Source: Streptococcus equinus
Lineage (GTDB): Bacteria > Bacillota > Bacilli > Lactobacillales > Streptococcaceae
Reading direction: 5' to 3'
DNA: 64,000 bases
Assembly (NCBI RefSeq): GCF_900104225.1
Contig: NZ_FNJK01000002.1
Coordinates: 124,001 to 188,000, forward strand
The notes under the pieces were generated by a model, which made no database searches, was not told the origin of the DNA, and worked only from the letters and a program-made list of their open reading frames with translations. Shown here in pieces: positions 25,613 to 35,876 of the stretch. Within the stretch, counting starts at the first letter, position 1; every line of letters begins with the position of its first letter. The translations under genes were made by a program, and so were the position numbers.

Positions 25613-26791
25613 ATGTTTAAGGATGTTGAAAAAGCACTTGCTGATTTAAAAGCAGGTAAATTAATTGTAGTGGTTGATGATGATGACCGCGAAGCAGAAG
25701 GAGACTTGGTCGGTTTAGCAGAATTGGTAACTCCAGAAAATGTGAATTTTATGACAGCGCACGCGCGTGGCTTGATTTGCGCACCAGTGTCAAAAAGCAT
25801 TGCTGAGCGTTTGGAACTTTCTCCAATGTCAGAAGACAATACTGACGCGCATGGTACAGCCTTCACTATTAGTGTCGACCACAAGGAGACATCAACGGGT
25901 ATTTCAGCATTTGATCGTGCTAAAACGATTCAAGCTTTGGCCTCACAAAGCAGCAAAGCTAGCGATTTTCATCGACCTGGTCACATGTTTCCTTTAGTGG
26001 GACGAAGTGGCGGTGTTTTGCAACGTCGAGGGCACACCGAAGCTAGTCTTGATTTGGCGCGTTTGGCTGGTAGCACAGAAGCTGCATATATTTGTGAAAT
26101 TCTAAAAGAAGATGGCACTATGGCCCGCAAGGCTGATTTGCATGCTTATGCTGAGAAGTGGGATTTGACCATGATTGAAGTGGGCGATATTACACGTTAT
26201 GTGAGTTTTCAAGATAGCCCAAAGGTAAAGTTACCATCGGCTTACGGTGATTTTGAGTTACGTTTGTTTGAAGATGAAGAACACCGTGAGCATGTTTTGC
26301 TGTCAAAGGGTGATTTAACAAGTGATGAACCGCTTTTAGTTCGTCTGCATTCCGAATGTTTGACAGGAGATATTTTTGGTTCTTTACGTTGTGATTGTGG
26401 CGAGCAACTACATGCGGCGATGAACCAAATTGATAAAGTAGGTCGCGGAGCTATTCTATACCTTCGACAAGAGGGACGTGGCATTGGACTTAAAAACAAA
26501 CTTAAGGCTTACCAGTTGCAAGAAGAAGGTATGGATACCTATGATGCCAACCTTGAACTTGGTTTTGCACCAGATGAGCGAGATTATCAAATTGCGGCAG
26601 ATATTCTATCATTTTTGAACATTAAACAAATCAAGTTATTGACTAACAATCCTGACAAGTTAGAGCAACTTGAAAAATCTGGCGTTGAGATTGTTGAACG
26701 CTTGCCTTTGCAGATGCCGGCTCATCAAGAAAATCGTGCTTATTTGCAAACCAAACAAGAAAAATTTCATCATTTACTACATATCGTATAA
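25613..26791 (+). CDS. ribBA: Bifunctional DHBP synthase/GTP cyclohydrolase II
   Basis: 392 aa. Starts both branches of riboflavin synthesis. The RibB half (about 1-200) has [10 protein letters not shown] at 22-31 and HARGLICAP; the RibA half has the zinc cysteines [19 protein letters not shown] near 246-264 and the GTP-binding [10 protein letters not shown]. Both active sites look intact. The ATG follows the ribE stop codon directly, with AAAGGAG just inside ribE. Confidence 0.95.
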   Translation: MFKDVEKALADLKAGKLIVVVDDDDREAEGDLVGLAELVTPENVNFMTAHARGLICAPVSKSIAERLELSPMSEDNTDAHGTAFTISVDHKETSTGISAFDRAKTIQALASQSSKASDFHRPGHMFPLVGRSGGVLQRRGHTEASLDLARLAGSTEAAYICEILKEDGTMARKADLHAYAEKWDLTMIEVGDITRYVSFQDSPKVKLPSAYGDFELRLFEDEEHREHVLLSKGDLTSDEPLLVRLHSECLTGDIFGSLRCDCGEQLHAAMNQIDKVGRGAILYLRQEGRGIGLKNKLKAYQLQEEGMDTYDANLELGFAPDERDYQIAADILSFLNIKQIKLLTNNPDKLEQLEKSGVEIVERLPLQMPAHQENRAYLQTKQEKFHHLLHIV

Positions 26792-26802
26792 GGAGAAAAA
26801 TC

Positions 26803-27264
26803 ATGACAACATTTGAAGGAAAATTTATCGGAAAAGACTTAAAGATTGCTATCGTAGTTGCACGTTTTAATGAATTTATCACCTCAAAATTATTGGGAGG
26901 TGCCATGGATGGTTTGATTCGCAACGAAGTGGCTGAAGAAGATATTGATGTTTATTGGGTTCCAGGTGCTTTTGAGATTCCATTCATGACCAAAAAAATT
27001 GTTGCGACTAGCAAATACGATGGAGTTATCACACTCGGAAGTGTTATCCGTGGGTCAACTAGTCATTATGACCTTGTTTGTAATGAAGTGGCAAAAGGTG
27101 TTGGTCAAATCAATCTTACGAGTGATATTCCAGTCATGTTTGGCGTGATTACGACAGAAGATATCGAACAAGCTATCGAACGCTCAGGTTCAAAAGCTGG
27201 AAATAAAGGTAGCGAATGCGCACAAGGTGTGCTTGAAATGATTAATTTGGCAAAACAAATGTAA
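26803..27264 (+). CDS. ribH: 6,7-dimethyl-8-ribityllumazine synthase
   Basis: 153 aa. Condenses the ribitylaminouracil with dihydroxybutanone phosphate to lumazine. Motifs: [23 protein letters not shown] and [21 protein letters not shown], with the catalytic histidine in the last. Closes the ribD-ribE-ribBA-ribH operon; the terminator after it is shared with the convergent thiT. Confidence 0.95.
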   Translation: MTTFEGKFIGKDLKIAIVVARFNEFITSKLLGGAMDGLIRNEVAEEDIDVYWVPGAFEIPFMTKKIVATSKYDGVITLGSVIRGSTSHYDLVCNEVAKGVGQINLTSDIPVMFGVITTEDIEQAIERSGSKAGNKGSECAQGVLEMINLAKQM

Positions 27265-27265
27265 T

Positions 27266-27300
27266 AGAAAAAAAGCTAAGACGATTTGTCTTAGCTTTTA
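27266..27300. terminator. Bidirectional terminator between ribH and thiT
   Basis: Perfect 12-bp stem AAAAGCTAAGAC/GTCTTAGCTTTT (27271-27282, 27288-27299) with loop GATTT. The longer T-run is on the minus strand, so it is stronger for thiT. Confidence 0.8.
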
Positions 27301-27327
27301 TGGTGTTAAGCTTAGAGGTTTAAAGGA

Positions 27328-27894
27328 TCATTTTTTTACTAAAAACATTTTTCCTTGTGTTGGTATGATGATAGCTAGCGCTAAAATGACGAAGACTAGA
27401 GTTAACAGTCCAGCTGTGCCATTAACACTGAGAGAATAAAGGTAAGGTGACATGCCTTTTGGTGCGTAGCTTCCCCAGAAGATAAAGCCAGCGACATAGT
27501 GCCAGAAGTAGCGGACAAAAACAGCAAGTGTGGCACCGATAGTAGAGTAAATCAAAGCACGTCCTTTATTGTCTTTAGAAAGAGCATTTTGAAATGGCGC
27601 AGATAAAAATCCAGCTAAGCCCATTGAGATAAAGGCAATGATGTATTCAATAATAACTTGTGATAAAGCCAAGTACCAAACTTTTCCTAAAATGAAATGA
27701 AGTAATCCCCAAATCAAACCAGCCAAAGTTCCATATTTTGGACCACGTCTTAGAGCAAAGAGAACGACAGGGACAGTACCAAATGAAGGGGTGAACCAGC
27801 TAGCAAAATCTGGAATATAAGATAAGGCCATGGCAAAAGCAGCAACAAGTGCAGTCTCAATTAAAGCAGACAATTGAGAATTCTTCGACGACAT
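27328..27894 (-). CDS. thiT: Thiamine ECF transporter S component
   Basis: 188 aa, six hydrophobic segments, ThiT family. It binds thiamine and works with a shared EcfAA'T module encoded elsewhere. Evidence is the membrane topology, the conserved stretch RRGPKYGTLAGLIWGLLHF and the WHYVAGFIFWG segment, and a TPP riboswitch immediately upstream. The frame runs back to 27972, but the ATG at 27894 is 7 nt after the ribosome site AAGGAG (minus strand). That site lies in the 3' arm of the terminator hairpin, so the riboswitch can block both transcription and translation. Confidence 0.92.
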   Translation of the reverse strand: MSSKNSQLSALIETALVAAFAMALSYIPDFASWFTPSFGTVPVVLFALRRGPKYGTLAGLIWGLLHFILGKVWYLALSQVIIEYIIAFISMGLAGFLSAPFQNALSKDNKGRALIYSTIGATLAVFVRYFWHYVAGFIFWGSYAPKGMSPYLYSLSVNGTAGLLTLVFVILALAIIIPTQGKMFLVKK

Positions 27895-27928
27895 AAAAAA
27901 GCTCCTTCTAACACAAAGGAGCTTTTCT
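27895..27928 (-). terminator. Riboswitch terminator that also holds the thiT ribosome site
   Basis: On the minus strand AAAAGCTCCTT pairs with AAGGAGCTTTT and is followed by a T-run directly before the ATG. AAGGAG in the 3' arm is the Shine-Dalgarno sequence. Confidence 0.85.
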
Positions 27929-27978
27929 GATAATATGTTCAATGCTATTTTAATCACGTTTAAAAAAGTCATATCACA

Positions 27979-28056
27979 ATCCCTACGCTCGTCCTAACGA
28001 GATCAGGTTATCAGGATTTCGCAAATGCGATCTCAGCCGATGGCACTCCTTTGTGA
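27979..28056 (-). ncRNA. TPP riboswitch (THI element)
   Basis: On the minus strand: GGAGTGCC, GGCTGAGATCGC, AACCTGATCTCG and GAGCGTAGGGATT follow the order of the thi-box core. Binding of thiamine pyrophosphate should stop thiT expression. Confidence 0.92.
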
Positions 28057-28129
28057 ATTCAATTTGTTTATAGTCTAGCATGAAAGAAACTTTCTTGTCA
28101 AGACAGTTCGAAAATATTTTTTGAAAATT

Positions 28130-29092
28130 CTAATCAAGGCCATAATTGTAATCATCATCTTGCATAGCTTCAACAGAACCAAGAAGGTATCCGTTTCCGA
28201 CCTGACTAAAGAAGTCGTGGTTTGAAGTTCCTGTTGAAATACCATTCATGACGATTGGGTTGACATCATTTGCAGTATCAGGGAAAAGCGGGTCTTGCCC
28301 TAAGTTCATGAGAGCTTTGTTGGCGTTATAGCGTAAGAAAGTCAGAACTTCCTCAGTCCAGCCAACTTGGTCATAAAGTGTTTTAGTATAATTTTCTTCA
28401 TTTTCATAGAGTTGGTAAAGCAAATCATACATCCAATCACGTAATTCGTCTTGTTCTTCTTCGGATAATTCATTGAAACCAAGCTGGAATTTATAGCCAA
28501 TGTAAGTGCCATGAACAGATTCATCACGGATAATTAATTTGATAATTTCAGCGACATTTGCCAATTTATTGTTACCAAGATAATAAAGAGGGGTGAAAAA
28601 TCCAGAATAGAAGAGGAAGGTTTCAAGGAAAGTTGAAGCAACTTTTTTTTGCAGAGCAGTACCATTTTCATAAATATCATTAATGATTTTAGCTTTTTTC
28701 TGCAAATATTCGTTGTTATTTGTCCATTCAAAAATGGCTTCAATCTCTGATTTTGTATTTAGGGTTGAAAAAATAGAAGAGTAAGATTTGGCATGGACTG
28801 ACTCCATGAATTGAATATTGTTGAGAACAGCTTCTTCATGAGGTGTTCTGACATCTGCACGAATAGCTTCAACACCAGATTCTGATTGCATGGTATCAAG
28901 AAGAGTTAAGCCACCAAATACCTTACCAACCAAATCTTTTTCTTGGTCTGAGAGTTTACGCCAGTCATCTAAATCATTTGAGAGAGGAATACGTGTATCT
29001 AGCCAGAATTGTTCTGTTAATTTTTCCCAAGTTGATTTATCAATGACATCTTCAATCTCATTCCAATTAATGGCTTTATAATATGTAGTCAT
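28130..29092 (-). CDS. nrdF: Ribonucleotide reductase class Ib, beta subunit
   Basis: 320 aa. Houses the dimetal-tyrosyl radical cofactor. Metal ligands appear in LLDTMQSESG, FMESVHAKSYSSIF (Glu, His and the radical tyrosine), ETFLFYSGFF and RDESVHGTYIGYKFQ. The operon order nrdH-nrdE-nrdF is on the minus strand with a 228-bp gap before this gene. No nrdI is in the window, so the activating flavodoxin must be elsewhere. Confidence 0.95.
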   Translation of the reverse strand: MTTYYKAINWNEIEDVIDKSTWEKLTEQFWLDTRIPLSNDLDDWRKLSDQEKDLVGKVFGGLTLLDTMQSESGVEAIRADVRTPHEEAVLNNIQFMESVHAKSYSSIFSTLNTKSEIEAIFEWTNNNEYLQKKAKIINDIYENGTALQKKVASTFLETFLFYSGFFTPLYYLGNNKLANVAEIIKLIIRDESVHGTYIGYKFQLGFNELSEEEQDELRDWMYDLLYQLYENEENYTKTLYDQVGWTEEVLTFLRYNANKALMNLGQDPLFPDTANDVNPIVMNGISTGTSNHDFFSQVGNGYLLGSVEAMQDDDYNYGLD

Positions 29093-29320
29093 GTTTCTGA
29101 TTTCTCCTAAGAGTAGTTATAAGAAAGCCAGCCAGAAGACTGGCGCTTCAATTGAAGTTCTTTAAGTTGTACCGGTTCAAGTCGTCACATAGCAGTTATC
29201 ACACAAAACCAAATGACTCGATACTAGTCATTTGATGAAGTTAGTAAGTGAACTAGGGAATCCGCCATAGCGGTTGCCGTCTTGTTATTAGGTCCTTTAG
29301 GACCAATAACAAGTGTTCAG
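29093..29320 (-). other. nrdE-nrdF intercistronic region with three hairpins
   Basis: No gene here. Three inverted repeats: 29281-29313 (CTTGTTATT..GGTCC with GGACC..AATAACAAG), 29210-29234 (CAAATGACT/AGTCATTTG, 7-nt loop) and about 29128-29142 (GCCAG/CTGGC). None has a T-run on the minus strand, so they look like processing or stability elements rather than terminators. Confidence 0.6.
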
Positions 29321-31480
29321 TTAAATCACACAGCTTTCACATTGGTTTGAACCGACTTCTTCACCGTCATCAGTGAAGGTACGGATGTAATAAATAGATT
29401 TAAGGCCTTTATTAAAAGCGTAATGACGCAAGATAGACAGGTCACGAGTGGTTTGTTTACTTTGTGTTTTCCATTCATAGAGTCCTTCTGGAATATCGCT
29501 GCGCAAGAACAAGGTGAGTGATAATCCTTGATCGACGTGTTCAGTAGCTGCAGCATAAACATCAATCACTTTTCGCATATCCATATCATAAGCAGACGTG
29601 TAGTAAGGAATTGTATCTGTCGACAAACCAGCAGCAGGGTAATATATCTTACCAATTTTCTTTTCTTGACGTTCTTCAATACGTTGTGTAATTGGATGAA
29701 GTGAAGCAGAGACATCGTTGATGTAAGAAATAGAACCATTTGGGGCAACAGCTAAGCGATTTTGGTGATAGAGCCCGTCTGCTATGATAGCATCACGAAG
29801 CTCAGCCCAATCTTTACCACTAGGGATAAAATGATCTGCAAAAAGTTCTTTCACGCGATCAGATTTTGGTACAAATTCACCTGTGATGTATTTATCAAAG
29901 TAACTTCCGTCCTCGTATTTTGACTTTTCAAATCCTACAAATGTCTGCTTGCGTTCGCGGGCAATCTGATTAGATTCGACTAATGTCCAGTAATTGAGCA
30001 ACATGAAATAGATGTTTGTAAATTCAATAGATTCCGGACTTCCATAGTGAATATGGTTTTGAGCTAGGTAGGTGTGAAGTCCCATGGCACCAAGCCCAAA
30101 AGTATGAGCTTGTTCATTACCATGCTTGATTGTTGGCACAGCTTCAATTGATGACGTATCTGAAACAAAAGTTAGAGCGCGTGTCATAGCTTTAATAGAG
30201 CGACCAAAATCTGGAGAAGTCATCATATTAACCACGTTAGTTGATCCTAAATTACATGAAATATCTGTTCCCATTTTGACAAATTCTTGGGCATCATTGA
30301 TAATGCTTGGTTTTTGAACCTGAAGAACTTCAGAACATAGGTTTGACATGATGATTTTACCATCGATTGGATTAGTATGGTTAGCTGTGTCAATGTTAAT
30401 TACATAAGGATAACCAGATTCTTGTTGGAGTTTTGAAATTTCCGTTTCCAAATCACGCGCTTTAATCTTAGTTTTAACAATGTTAGGATTAGCAACCATT
30501 TTGTCGTATTCTGCTGTGATGTCTACATAGCTGTAAGGAACACCGTACTCACGCTCAACACTATATGGACTGAAGAGGTACATGTCTTCATTTTTACGTG
30601 CTAGTTCGTAGAATTTATCTGGCACAGTGATTCCAAGTGACAGTGTTTTGACACGCACTTTTTCATCAGCGTTTTCTTTTTTAGTAGATAAGAAAGCCAT
30701 GATATCTGGGTGGAAAACATCCAGGTAAACCGCACCAGCACCTTGGCGCTGCCCCAGTTGGTTAGAATACGAAAAGCTATCTTCAAAGAGCTTCATGACT
30801 GGCACCACACCAGATGCTGCGCCTTCGTAACCTTTGATAGGAGCACCAGCCTCACGTAGATTTGAAAGGCTAATACCAACACCGCCTCCGATACGTGACA
30901 ATTGCAAAGCTGAGTTGATAGAACGTCCGATAGCATTCATGTCATCAGTAACTGAAATTAAAAAACACGATACAAATTCTCCACGTCGACTACGACCAGC
31001 ATTCAAAAAAGAAGGCGTAGCTGGTTGGTAACGTTGGTTAATCATTTCAGTGGCTAAATCACGCGCCAACTCCTCATTACCGTCAGCAAAATAGAGAGCA
31101 TTAAAAAGGACACGGTCTTCGATATTTTCAAGGTATTGGTTGCCGTCATTTGTTTTTAAAGCATATTGCTGGTAAAACTTGTAGGCTGCCATGAATGATT
31201 TGAAGCGGAAGTTGTGAGCTTGTAAATCTTTTGCCAGTGTCTCGATAAACTCTAGCGAATATTTAGCGATGAATTCAGCTTCAATGTAGTCATTTGTGAT
31301 TAAGTAGCTGATTTTTTCTGAAATATTTTTAAAAGTCATTGTATTTGGAATGACATTTTCAGAAAAGAAAGCTTTCATAGCTTCTTTATCCTTATTTAAG
31401 GGGATTTGTCCATTGACTGGACGGTTAATTTCATTATTAAGGCGAAAGTAGGATACATCGCCGAGATTTTTAAGACTCAT
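29321..31480 (-). CDS. nrdE: Ribonucleotide reductase class Ib, alpha subunit
   Basis: 719 aa from the ATG at 31480 (MSLKNLGDVSYFRLNNEINR), the normal family start. Reduces ribonucleoside diphosphates using NrdH as reductant. Motifs: NLCSEVLQ and ISCNLGSTNVVNM in the active site, and the swinging redox pair in the terminal CESCVI. An in-frame ATG at 31501 would add seven residues; AAGGA is 18 nt upstream of it, and the ATG lies in the loop of a GCCC/GGGC hairpin. The start is thus uncertain by seven codons. Confidence 0.93.
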   Translation of the reverse strand: MSLKNLGDVSYFRLNNEINRPVNGQIPLNKDKEAMKAFFSENVIPNTMTFKNISEKISYLITNDYIEAEFIAKYSLEFIETLAKDLQAHNFRFKSFMAAYKFYQQYALKTNDGNQYLENIEDRVLFNALYFADGNEELARDLATEMINQRYQPATPSFLNAGRSRRGEFVSCFLISVTDDMNAIGRSINSALQLSRIGGGVGISLSNLREAGAPIKGYEGAASGVVPVMKLFEDSFSYSNQLGQRQGAGAVYLDVFHPDIMAFLSTKKENADEKVRVKTLSLGITVPDKFYELARKNEDMYLFSPYSVEREYGVPYSYVDITAEYDKMVANPNIVKTKIKARDLETEISKLQQESGYPYVINIDTANHTNPIDGKIIMSNLCSEVLQVQKPSIINDAQEFVKMGTDISCNLGSTNVVNMMTSPDFGRSIKAMTRALTFVSDTSSIEAVPTIKHGNEQAHTFGLGAMGLHTYLAQNHIHYGSPESIEFTNIYFMLLNYWTLVESNQIARERKQTFVGFEKSKYEDGSYFDKYITGEFVPKSDRVKELFADHFIPSGKDWAELRDAIIADGLYHQNRLAVAPNGSISYINDVSASLHPITQRIEERQEKKIGKIYYPAAGLSTDTIPYYTSAYDMDMRKVIDVYAAATEHVDQGLSLTLFLRSDIPEGLYEWKTQSKQTTRDLSILRHYAFNKGLKSIYYIRTFTDDGEEVGSNQCESCVI

Positions 31481-31549
31481 AAAATATGGCACCAAGCCCA
31501 TTAATCGGGCCAGGTAATTCCTTTCTAATTAAAGATGGAAGTAATGTAA

Positions 31550-31777
31550 TTAAACAATTTCTTTTAACTTACTTGGTTGAAAGCCTGAGAATACGATATC
31601 ACCGGCTTTGATAACTGGAGCAGCAGTGAAGCCAAGACTTTTAACGTAATCAATCATATCTGGGCGTTCGTCGATATTAATTTCTTGGAAATCAGCCCCT
31701 TCTTTTTCCAAAAGTTTTTTAGTCATTTTACATTGCATGCAATTATTTTTTGAAAATAGTGTAATTTTATTAGCCAT
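31550..31777 (-). CDS. nrdH: Glutaredoxin-like redoxin NrdH
   Basis: 75 aa. Electron donor to NrdE, reduced by thioredoxin reductase. Redox motif CMQC at residues 13-16, then KMTKKLLEKEG and the SGFQPSKL segment near the C-terminus, which is typical of NrdH. The ATG at 31777 follows GGAGGAAAG; an in-frame ATG at 31792 is upstream of that site and is rejected. First gene of nrdHEF, transcribed from the region carrying two NrdR boxes. Confidence 0.93.
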   Translation of the reverse strand: MANKITLFSKNNCMQCKMTKKLLEKEGADFQEINIDERPDMIDYVKSLGFTAAPVIKAGDIVFSGFQPSKLKEIV

Positions 31778-31873
31778 TAGGCTTTCCTCCATAAATCGTT
31801 ATCTTTTTTTAATTCAATGTTTAATTAGAATAGCCAAAATTTGACTAAAAAGCAAACAAAAAGGCTTACAAAA

Positions 31874-31889
31874 ACACTATATGTAGTAT
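31874..31889 (-). promoter_or_regulatory. NrdR box 1 (nrdHEF)
   Basis: ACACTATATGTAGTAT fits acaCwAtATaTwGtgt well. On the minus strand its TATAGT is the likely -10 of nrdHEF, with TTTGCA as a -35 16 bp upstream. Confidence 0.75.
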
Positions 31890-31905
31890 CTACATTCTGC
31901 AAACG

Positions 31906-31921
31906 GTACAAAATATAGTAA
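31906..31921 (-). promoter_or_regulatory. NrdR box 2 (nrdHEF)
   Basis: Core CAAAATATAG differs from CwAtATaTwG at one position. It lies exactly 32 bp from box 1, three helical turns, as in known NrdR box pairs. Confidence 0.7.
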
Positions 31922-31998
31922 TATCAAGACTTTTGCAGATTCAACAAATAAGGTAACAAGTGGTGTCAGAAAAGCTGACACGCTCTTGTGAATTAATG

Positions 31999-32027
31999 TT
32001 GACAAAATTTTCTGAATTTTGTATAAT
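31999..32027 (+). promoter_or_regulatory. acn-citZ-icd promoter
   Basis: TTGACA (31999-32004), a 17-bp spacer and TATAAT (32022-32027), both consensus. Confidence 0.85.
32006..32020 (+). promoter_or_regulatory. CodY box in the acn promoter
   Basis: AATTTTCTGAATTTT matches 13 of 15 positions of AATTTTCWGAAAATT and fills the promoter spacer, so binding would exclude RNA polymerase. Confidence 0.7.
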
Positions 32028-32060
32028 TAAAACACTATAATTAAAATCGGGGGTCCGTAC

Positions 32061-34724
32061 ATGACAGAGTTCTTATCTAAATTTTCTTTCAAAGAGAATG
32101 ACTATTCTTACCTAAATCTTGAAGAAGCCGTTTCTCATTATGGAGGAAATATCAAAAGAATCCCTTACACTATTCGTATATTACTTGAAAGTTTACTCAG
32201 AAAGTATGATGGAGTAGATGTTACAAAAAGTCACATTAAAAATTTAGCAACTTACAATCCTAAAAACATTCAAGGCGAAGTGCCATTCAAACCAAGTCGT
32301 GTTATCCTACAAGACTTCACTGGTGTACCAGTTGTGGTTGACCTTGCCTCAATGCGCGATGCCATTGTTTCAAACGGTGGTGATGCAGAACTTATTAACC
32401 CTGAAATCCCAGTTGATTTGGTTATTGACCACAGTGTTCAAGTCGACTTCTTTGGCTGTGACACAGCTTTAGAAGATAACATCAACATGGAATTTAAACG
32501 TAACAATGAACGTTATGAATTTTTGAAATGGGCTGAGAAATCATTTGATAACTACCGTGCTGTTCCACCAGCAACAGGAATTATCCACCAAGTTAACATT
32601 GAATATTTAAGTGATGTTGTCATTGAAAAAGATGGCATGCTTTACCCTGATTCAATGTTTGGTACTGATAGCCACACAACAATGATTAATGGTATTGGTG
32701 TACTTGGTTGGGGTGTCGGAGGTATCGAAGCCGAAGCAGCAATGCTTGGTGAAGCGTCATTCTTCCCGATTCCAGAAGTCATCGGTGTGCGTTTGACTGG
32801 TAAATTACCAAAAATTGCTACTGCGACTGATTTGGCACTTAAAGTAACACAAGTCCTTCGTCAAGAAAAAGTCGTTGGTAAATTCGTTGAGTACTTCGGT
32901 GATGGTTTGTCAAATCTTAGTCTTGCAGAACGTGCGACAATTGCTAATATGGCACCTGAATACGGTGCTACATGTGGTTATTTCCCAATCGATGATGAAA
33001 CACTTAACTACATGCGTTTGACAAACCGTGATGAAACTCACATCGAATTGACAAAAGAATATGCTAAACGTAACAATCTTTTCTACGATCCAGAACATCA
33101 AGCTGAATACACTAAAGTCGTTGAAATTGATTTGTCTACTATTTCACCAAGTATCTCTGGACCAAAACGTCCACAAGATTTGATTGATTTGACACAAGCT
33201 AAACAAACTTTCCAAGAAAGCTTGGTACGTGAAGCAGGTGTTCAAGGATTTGGTCTTACAGCTGATGAAATTAATAAAACAGCAACTGTTCATTTTGAAG
33301 ATCAAGATGTTGAGATTAAGACTGGACATGTGGCAATTGCAGCTATCACGTCATGTACGAATACCTCAAATCCTTACGTGTTGATGTCAGCTGGACTTCT
33401 TGCCAAAAATGCTGTTGAACGTGGTCTACGCGTAGCTCCAACAGTTAAAACATCACTTGCCCCAGGTTCAAAAGTGGTGACAGGTTATCTTCGCAACTCT
33501 GGTTTGCAAACTTATCTAGATACACTTGGCTTTAACATTGTTGGTTACGGTTGTACAACATGTATCGGTAACTCAGGTAGCCTTCGTCCAGAAGTAGCTG
33601 AGGCAATTACAGATACTGATTTGTTAGCGTCAGCAGTTTTATCAGGTAACCGTAACTTTGAAGGACGTGTTAATCCACTTGTCAAAGCTAATTTCCTTGC
33701 TAGCCCACCGCTTGTTGTGGCCTATGCACTTGCTGGAAATACTAACATTGATTTGACAACTGAACCACTTGGTTTTGATCAAAATAACGAGCCAGTTTAT
33801 CTTAAAGACATTATGCCAACAAATGATGAAGTGGCAAAATATGTTGACAAATTTGTCACACGCGAATTGTTCGAACATGAGTATGAACATGTCTTTACAG
33901 ATAGTGAAAAATGGAACCAAATTCCAACAGAAGAAAGTAAAATTTACCATTGGAATGAAGCGTCAACATACATCCAAAATCCACCATACTTTGATCACTT
34001 GGGTGATGATTTGGCTATCAAACCACTTAAAAACCTTAAACCATTGGCTAAATTTGGTGATAGTGTTACAACTGACCATATTTCACCAGCTGGTAACATC
34101 GCTAAAAATAGCCCTGCCGCTAAATACTTGACTGAACACGGTGTAGATTACCTAGATTTCAACTCATACGGTAGCCGTCGTGGTAATCACGAAGTCATGA
34201 TGCGCGGAACATTTGCCAATATCCGTATTCAAAACCAATTAGCCGATGGTAAAATTGGTGGTTATACAAAATATAACGGTGAATTGATGCCAATTTATGA
34301 CGCAGCAATGCATTATAAAGAAGATAATGTTGATACTTTAGTTATTGCTGGTAAAGATTACGGTATGGGATCAAGTCGTGACTGGGCTGCTAAAGGTTCA
34401 AATCTTCTCGGTGTTAAGGCTGTTCTTGCTGAAAGTTTTGAACGTATTCACCGCTCAAACCTTGTTATGATGGGTGTGTTGCCATTGCAATTCTTAGAAG
34501 GTGAAACAGCAGAAAGCCTTGGATTAACAGGTTACGAAACATACGATATTAACCTTTCAGAAAATCCTGGTATTCACGATATTATTGATGTGATTGCACG
34601 TGATGACTCAGGTGAAAAACACTTTAAAGCCATGGTACGTTTTGATGCGGATGCTGACATCCGTTACTACAAAAACGGCGGAATTCTACCAATGGTTGTT
34701 AGAAAGAAATTAGGGGGTGCTTAA
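32061..34724 (+). CDS. acnA: Aconitate hydratase
   Basis: 887 aa, AcnA type. Interconverts citrate and isocitrate using a [4Fe-4S] cluster. Cluster ligands are in [11 protein letters not shown] and [31 protein letters not shown] is the substrate region, and the swivel domain has [13 protein letters not shown] and the [15 protein letters not shown] loop. First gene of the three that convert oxaloacetate and acetyl-CoA to 2-oxoglutarate. GGGGG lies before the ATG. Confidence 0.96.
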   Translation: MTEFLSKFSFKENDYSYLNLEEAVSHYGGNIKRIPYTIRILLESLLRKYDGVDVTKSHIKNLATYNPKNIQGEVPFKPSRVILQDFTGVPVVVDLASMRDAIVSNGGDAELINPEIPVDLVIDHSVQVDFFGCDTALEDNINMEFKRNNERYEFLKWAEKSFDNYRAVPPATGIIHQVNIEYLSDVVIEKDGMLYPDSMFGTDSHTTMINGIGVLGWGVGGIEAEAAMLGEASFFPIPEVIGVRLTGKLPKIATATDLALKVTQVLRQEKVVGKFVEYFGDGLSNLSLAERATIANMAPEYGATCGYFPIDDETLNYMRLTNRDETHIELTKEYAKRNNLFYDPEHQAEYTKVVEIDLSTISPSISGPKRPQDLIDLTQAKQTFQESLVREAGVQGFGLTADEINKTATVHFEDQDVEIKTGHVAIAAITSCTNTSNPYVLMSAGLLAKNAVERGLRVAPTVKTSLAPGSKVVTGYLRNSGLQTYLDTLGFNIVGYGCTTCIGNSGSLRPEVAEAITDTDLLASAVLSGNRNFEGRVNPLVKANFLASPPLVVAYALAGNTNIDLTTEPLGFDQNNEPVYLKDIMPTNDEVAKYVDKFVTRELFEHEYEHVFTDSEKWNQIPTEESKIYHWNEASTYIQNPPYFDHLGDDLAIKPLKNLKPLAKFGDSVTTDHISPAGNIAKNSPAAKYLTEHGVDYLDFNSYGSRRGNHEVMMRGTFANIRIQNQLADGKIGGYTKYNGELMPIYDAAMHYKEDNVDTLVIAGKDYGMGSSRDWAAKGSNLLGVKAVLAESFERIHRSNLVMMGVLPLQFLEGETAESLGLTGYETYDINLSENPGIHDIIDVIARDDSGEKHFKAMVRFDADADIRYYKNGGILPMVVRKKLGGA

Positions 34725-34727
34725 TAT

Positions 34728-35846
34728 ATGACAGGATCAAGTGGATTAAAAGACTTAATCGCCTGTAATACCCGTATTAGCTCGATTATTAATGATAATC
34801 TATCTTACGCAGGTTATAATATTTCAGAATTGATGGACAATGACGCAAGTTTCGAAGAAGTGATTTACCTTCTTTGGAACCTTCATTTGCCAAATAAAAC
34901 ACAACTTGATGATTTTGTAAAATTACTTCGTGATAATTACGCTATCAGTGACGCTGTTGTGCAATGTATTATGATTCAATCACGTAATCATTTACATCCA
35001 ATGAGTGTTCTTCGTTCAACAGTTAGCCTACTCGGAGTTTACAATGTTAATGCGGAAGATAACTCAGAAGAAGCAACTTACGAACAATCTATTCAATTGA
35101 TGGCAAAAATGCCAACCATCATTGCAACTTTTGCTCGTTTGCGTGAAGGAAAAACACCTGTAGCACCACGTAAGGATTTGTGCTTTGCGGCTAATTTCCT
35201 TTATATGCTAAATGGTGAAGAACCAACAGAATTGCAAGTTAAAGCTTTAAATCGAGCTTTGGTTCTACATGCTGACCATGAATTAAATGCCTCAACATTT
35301 GCCGCACGTGTTTGTGCGTCAACATTGGCTGATATTTATTCTTGTGTAACGACAGCGATTGGTACTCTTAAAGGCCCTCTTCACGGTGGTGCTAATGAAC
35401 GTGTCTTTGACATGCTAACTGAAATCCGTGAAATGGGTGATACTAAAGCTTATCTAAAAGAAAAACTTGATTCACAAGAAAAAATCATGGGATTTGGTCA
35501 CCGTGTTTATAAAACACAAGACCCACGTGAAAAATACCTTCGTGAAATGGCTCAAGCTTTGACAGAAGGAACAGAAAATGAAGTTTGGTTTAATTTGTCT
35601 CGTGAAATTGAAGATTACATGAAACATACTAAAGGTTTGATTCCAAACGTCGATTTCTATTCAGCAACAGTTTATCACGTGCTTGGTATTGATAGTTCAA
35701 TCTTTACGTTGATTTTTGCCATGAGTCGTGTTGCTGGTTGGATTGCTCATATTCAAGAACAACAAAAACATAATAAATTGATTCGTCCACGTTCTCGTTA
35801 TAAAGGTGAACTTGGTTTGAAATATGTTCCACTTGAAGATCGTTAA
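34728..35846 (+). CDS. citZ: Citrate synthase
   Basis: 372 aa, Gram-positive short type. Condenses acetyl-CoA with oxaloacetate. Catalytic histidines are in [10 protein letters not shown] and [13 protein letters not shown], and the aspartate lies in [14 protein letters not shown]. It begins four bases after the acn stop codon, with GGGGG in the end of acn as the ribosome site. Allosteric NADH control typical of hexameric enzymes is not expected for this type. Confidence 0.95.
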   Translation: MTGSSGLKDLIACNTRISSIINDNLSYAGYNISELMDNDASFEEVIYLLWNLHLPNKTQLDDFVKLLRDNYAISDAVVQCIMIQSRNHLHPMSVLRSTVSLLGVYNVNAEDNSEEATYEQSIQLMAKMPTIIATFARLREGKTPVAPRKDLCFAANFLYMLNGEEPTELQVKALNRALVLHADHELNASTFAARVCASTLADIYSCVTTAIGTLKGPLHGGANERVFDMLTEIREMGDTKAYLKEKLDSQEKIMGFGHRVYKTQDPREKYLREMAQALTEGTENEVWFNLSREIEDYMKHTKGLIPNVDFYSATVYHVLGIDSSIFTLIFAMSRVAGWIAHIQEQQKHNKLIRPRSRYKGELGLKYVPLEDR

Positions 35847-35876
35847 GAAAGATTACGAAAGGAAAAAAGGAAAATT

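Noticed and set aside
31986..32005. Possible Rex site (TTGTGA...TGACAA) upstream of acnA
   Set aside because: Half-sites are two bases too far apart and one is poor; the CodY box in the same promoter is a far better match.
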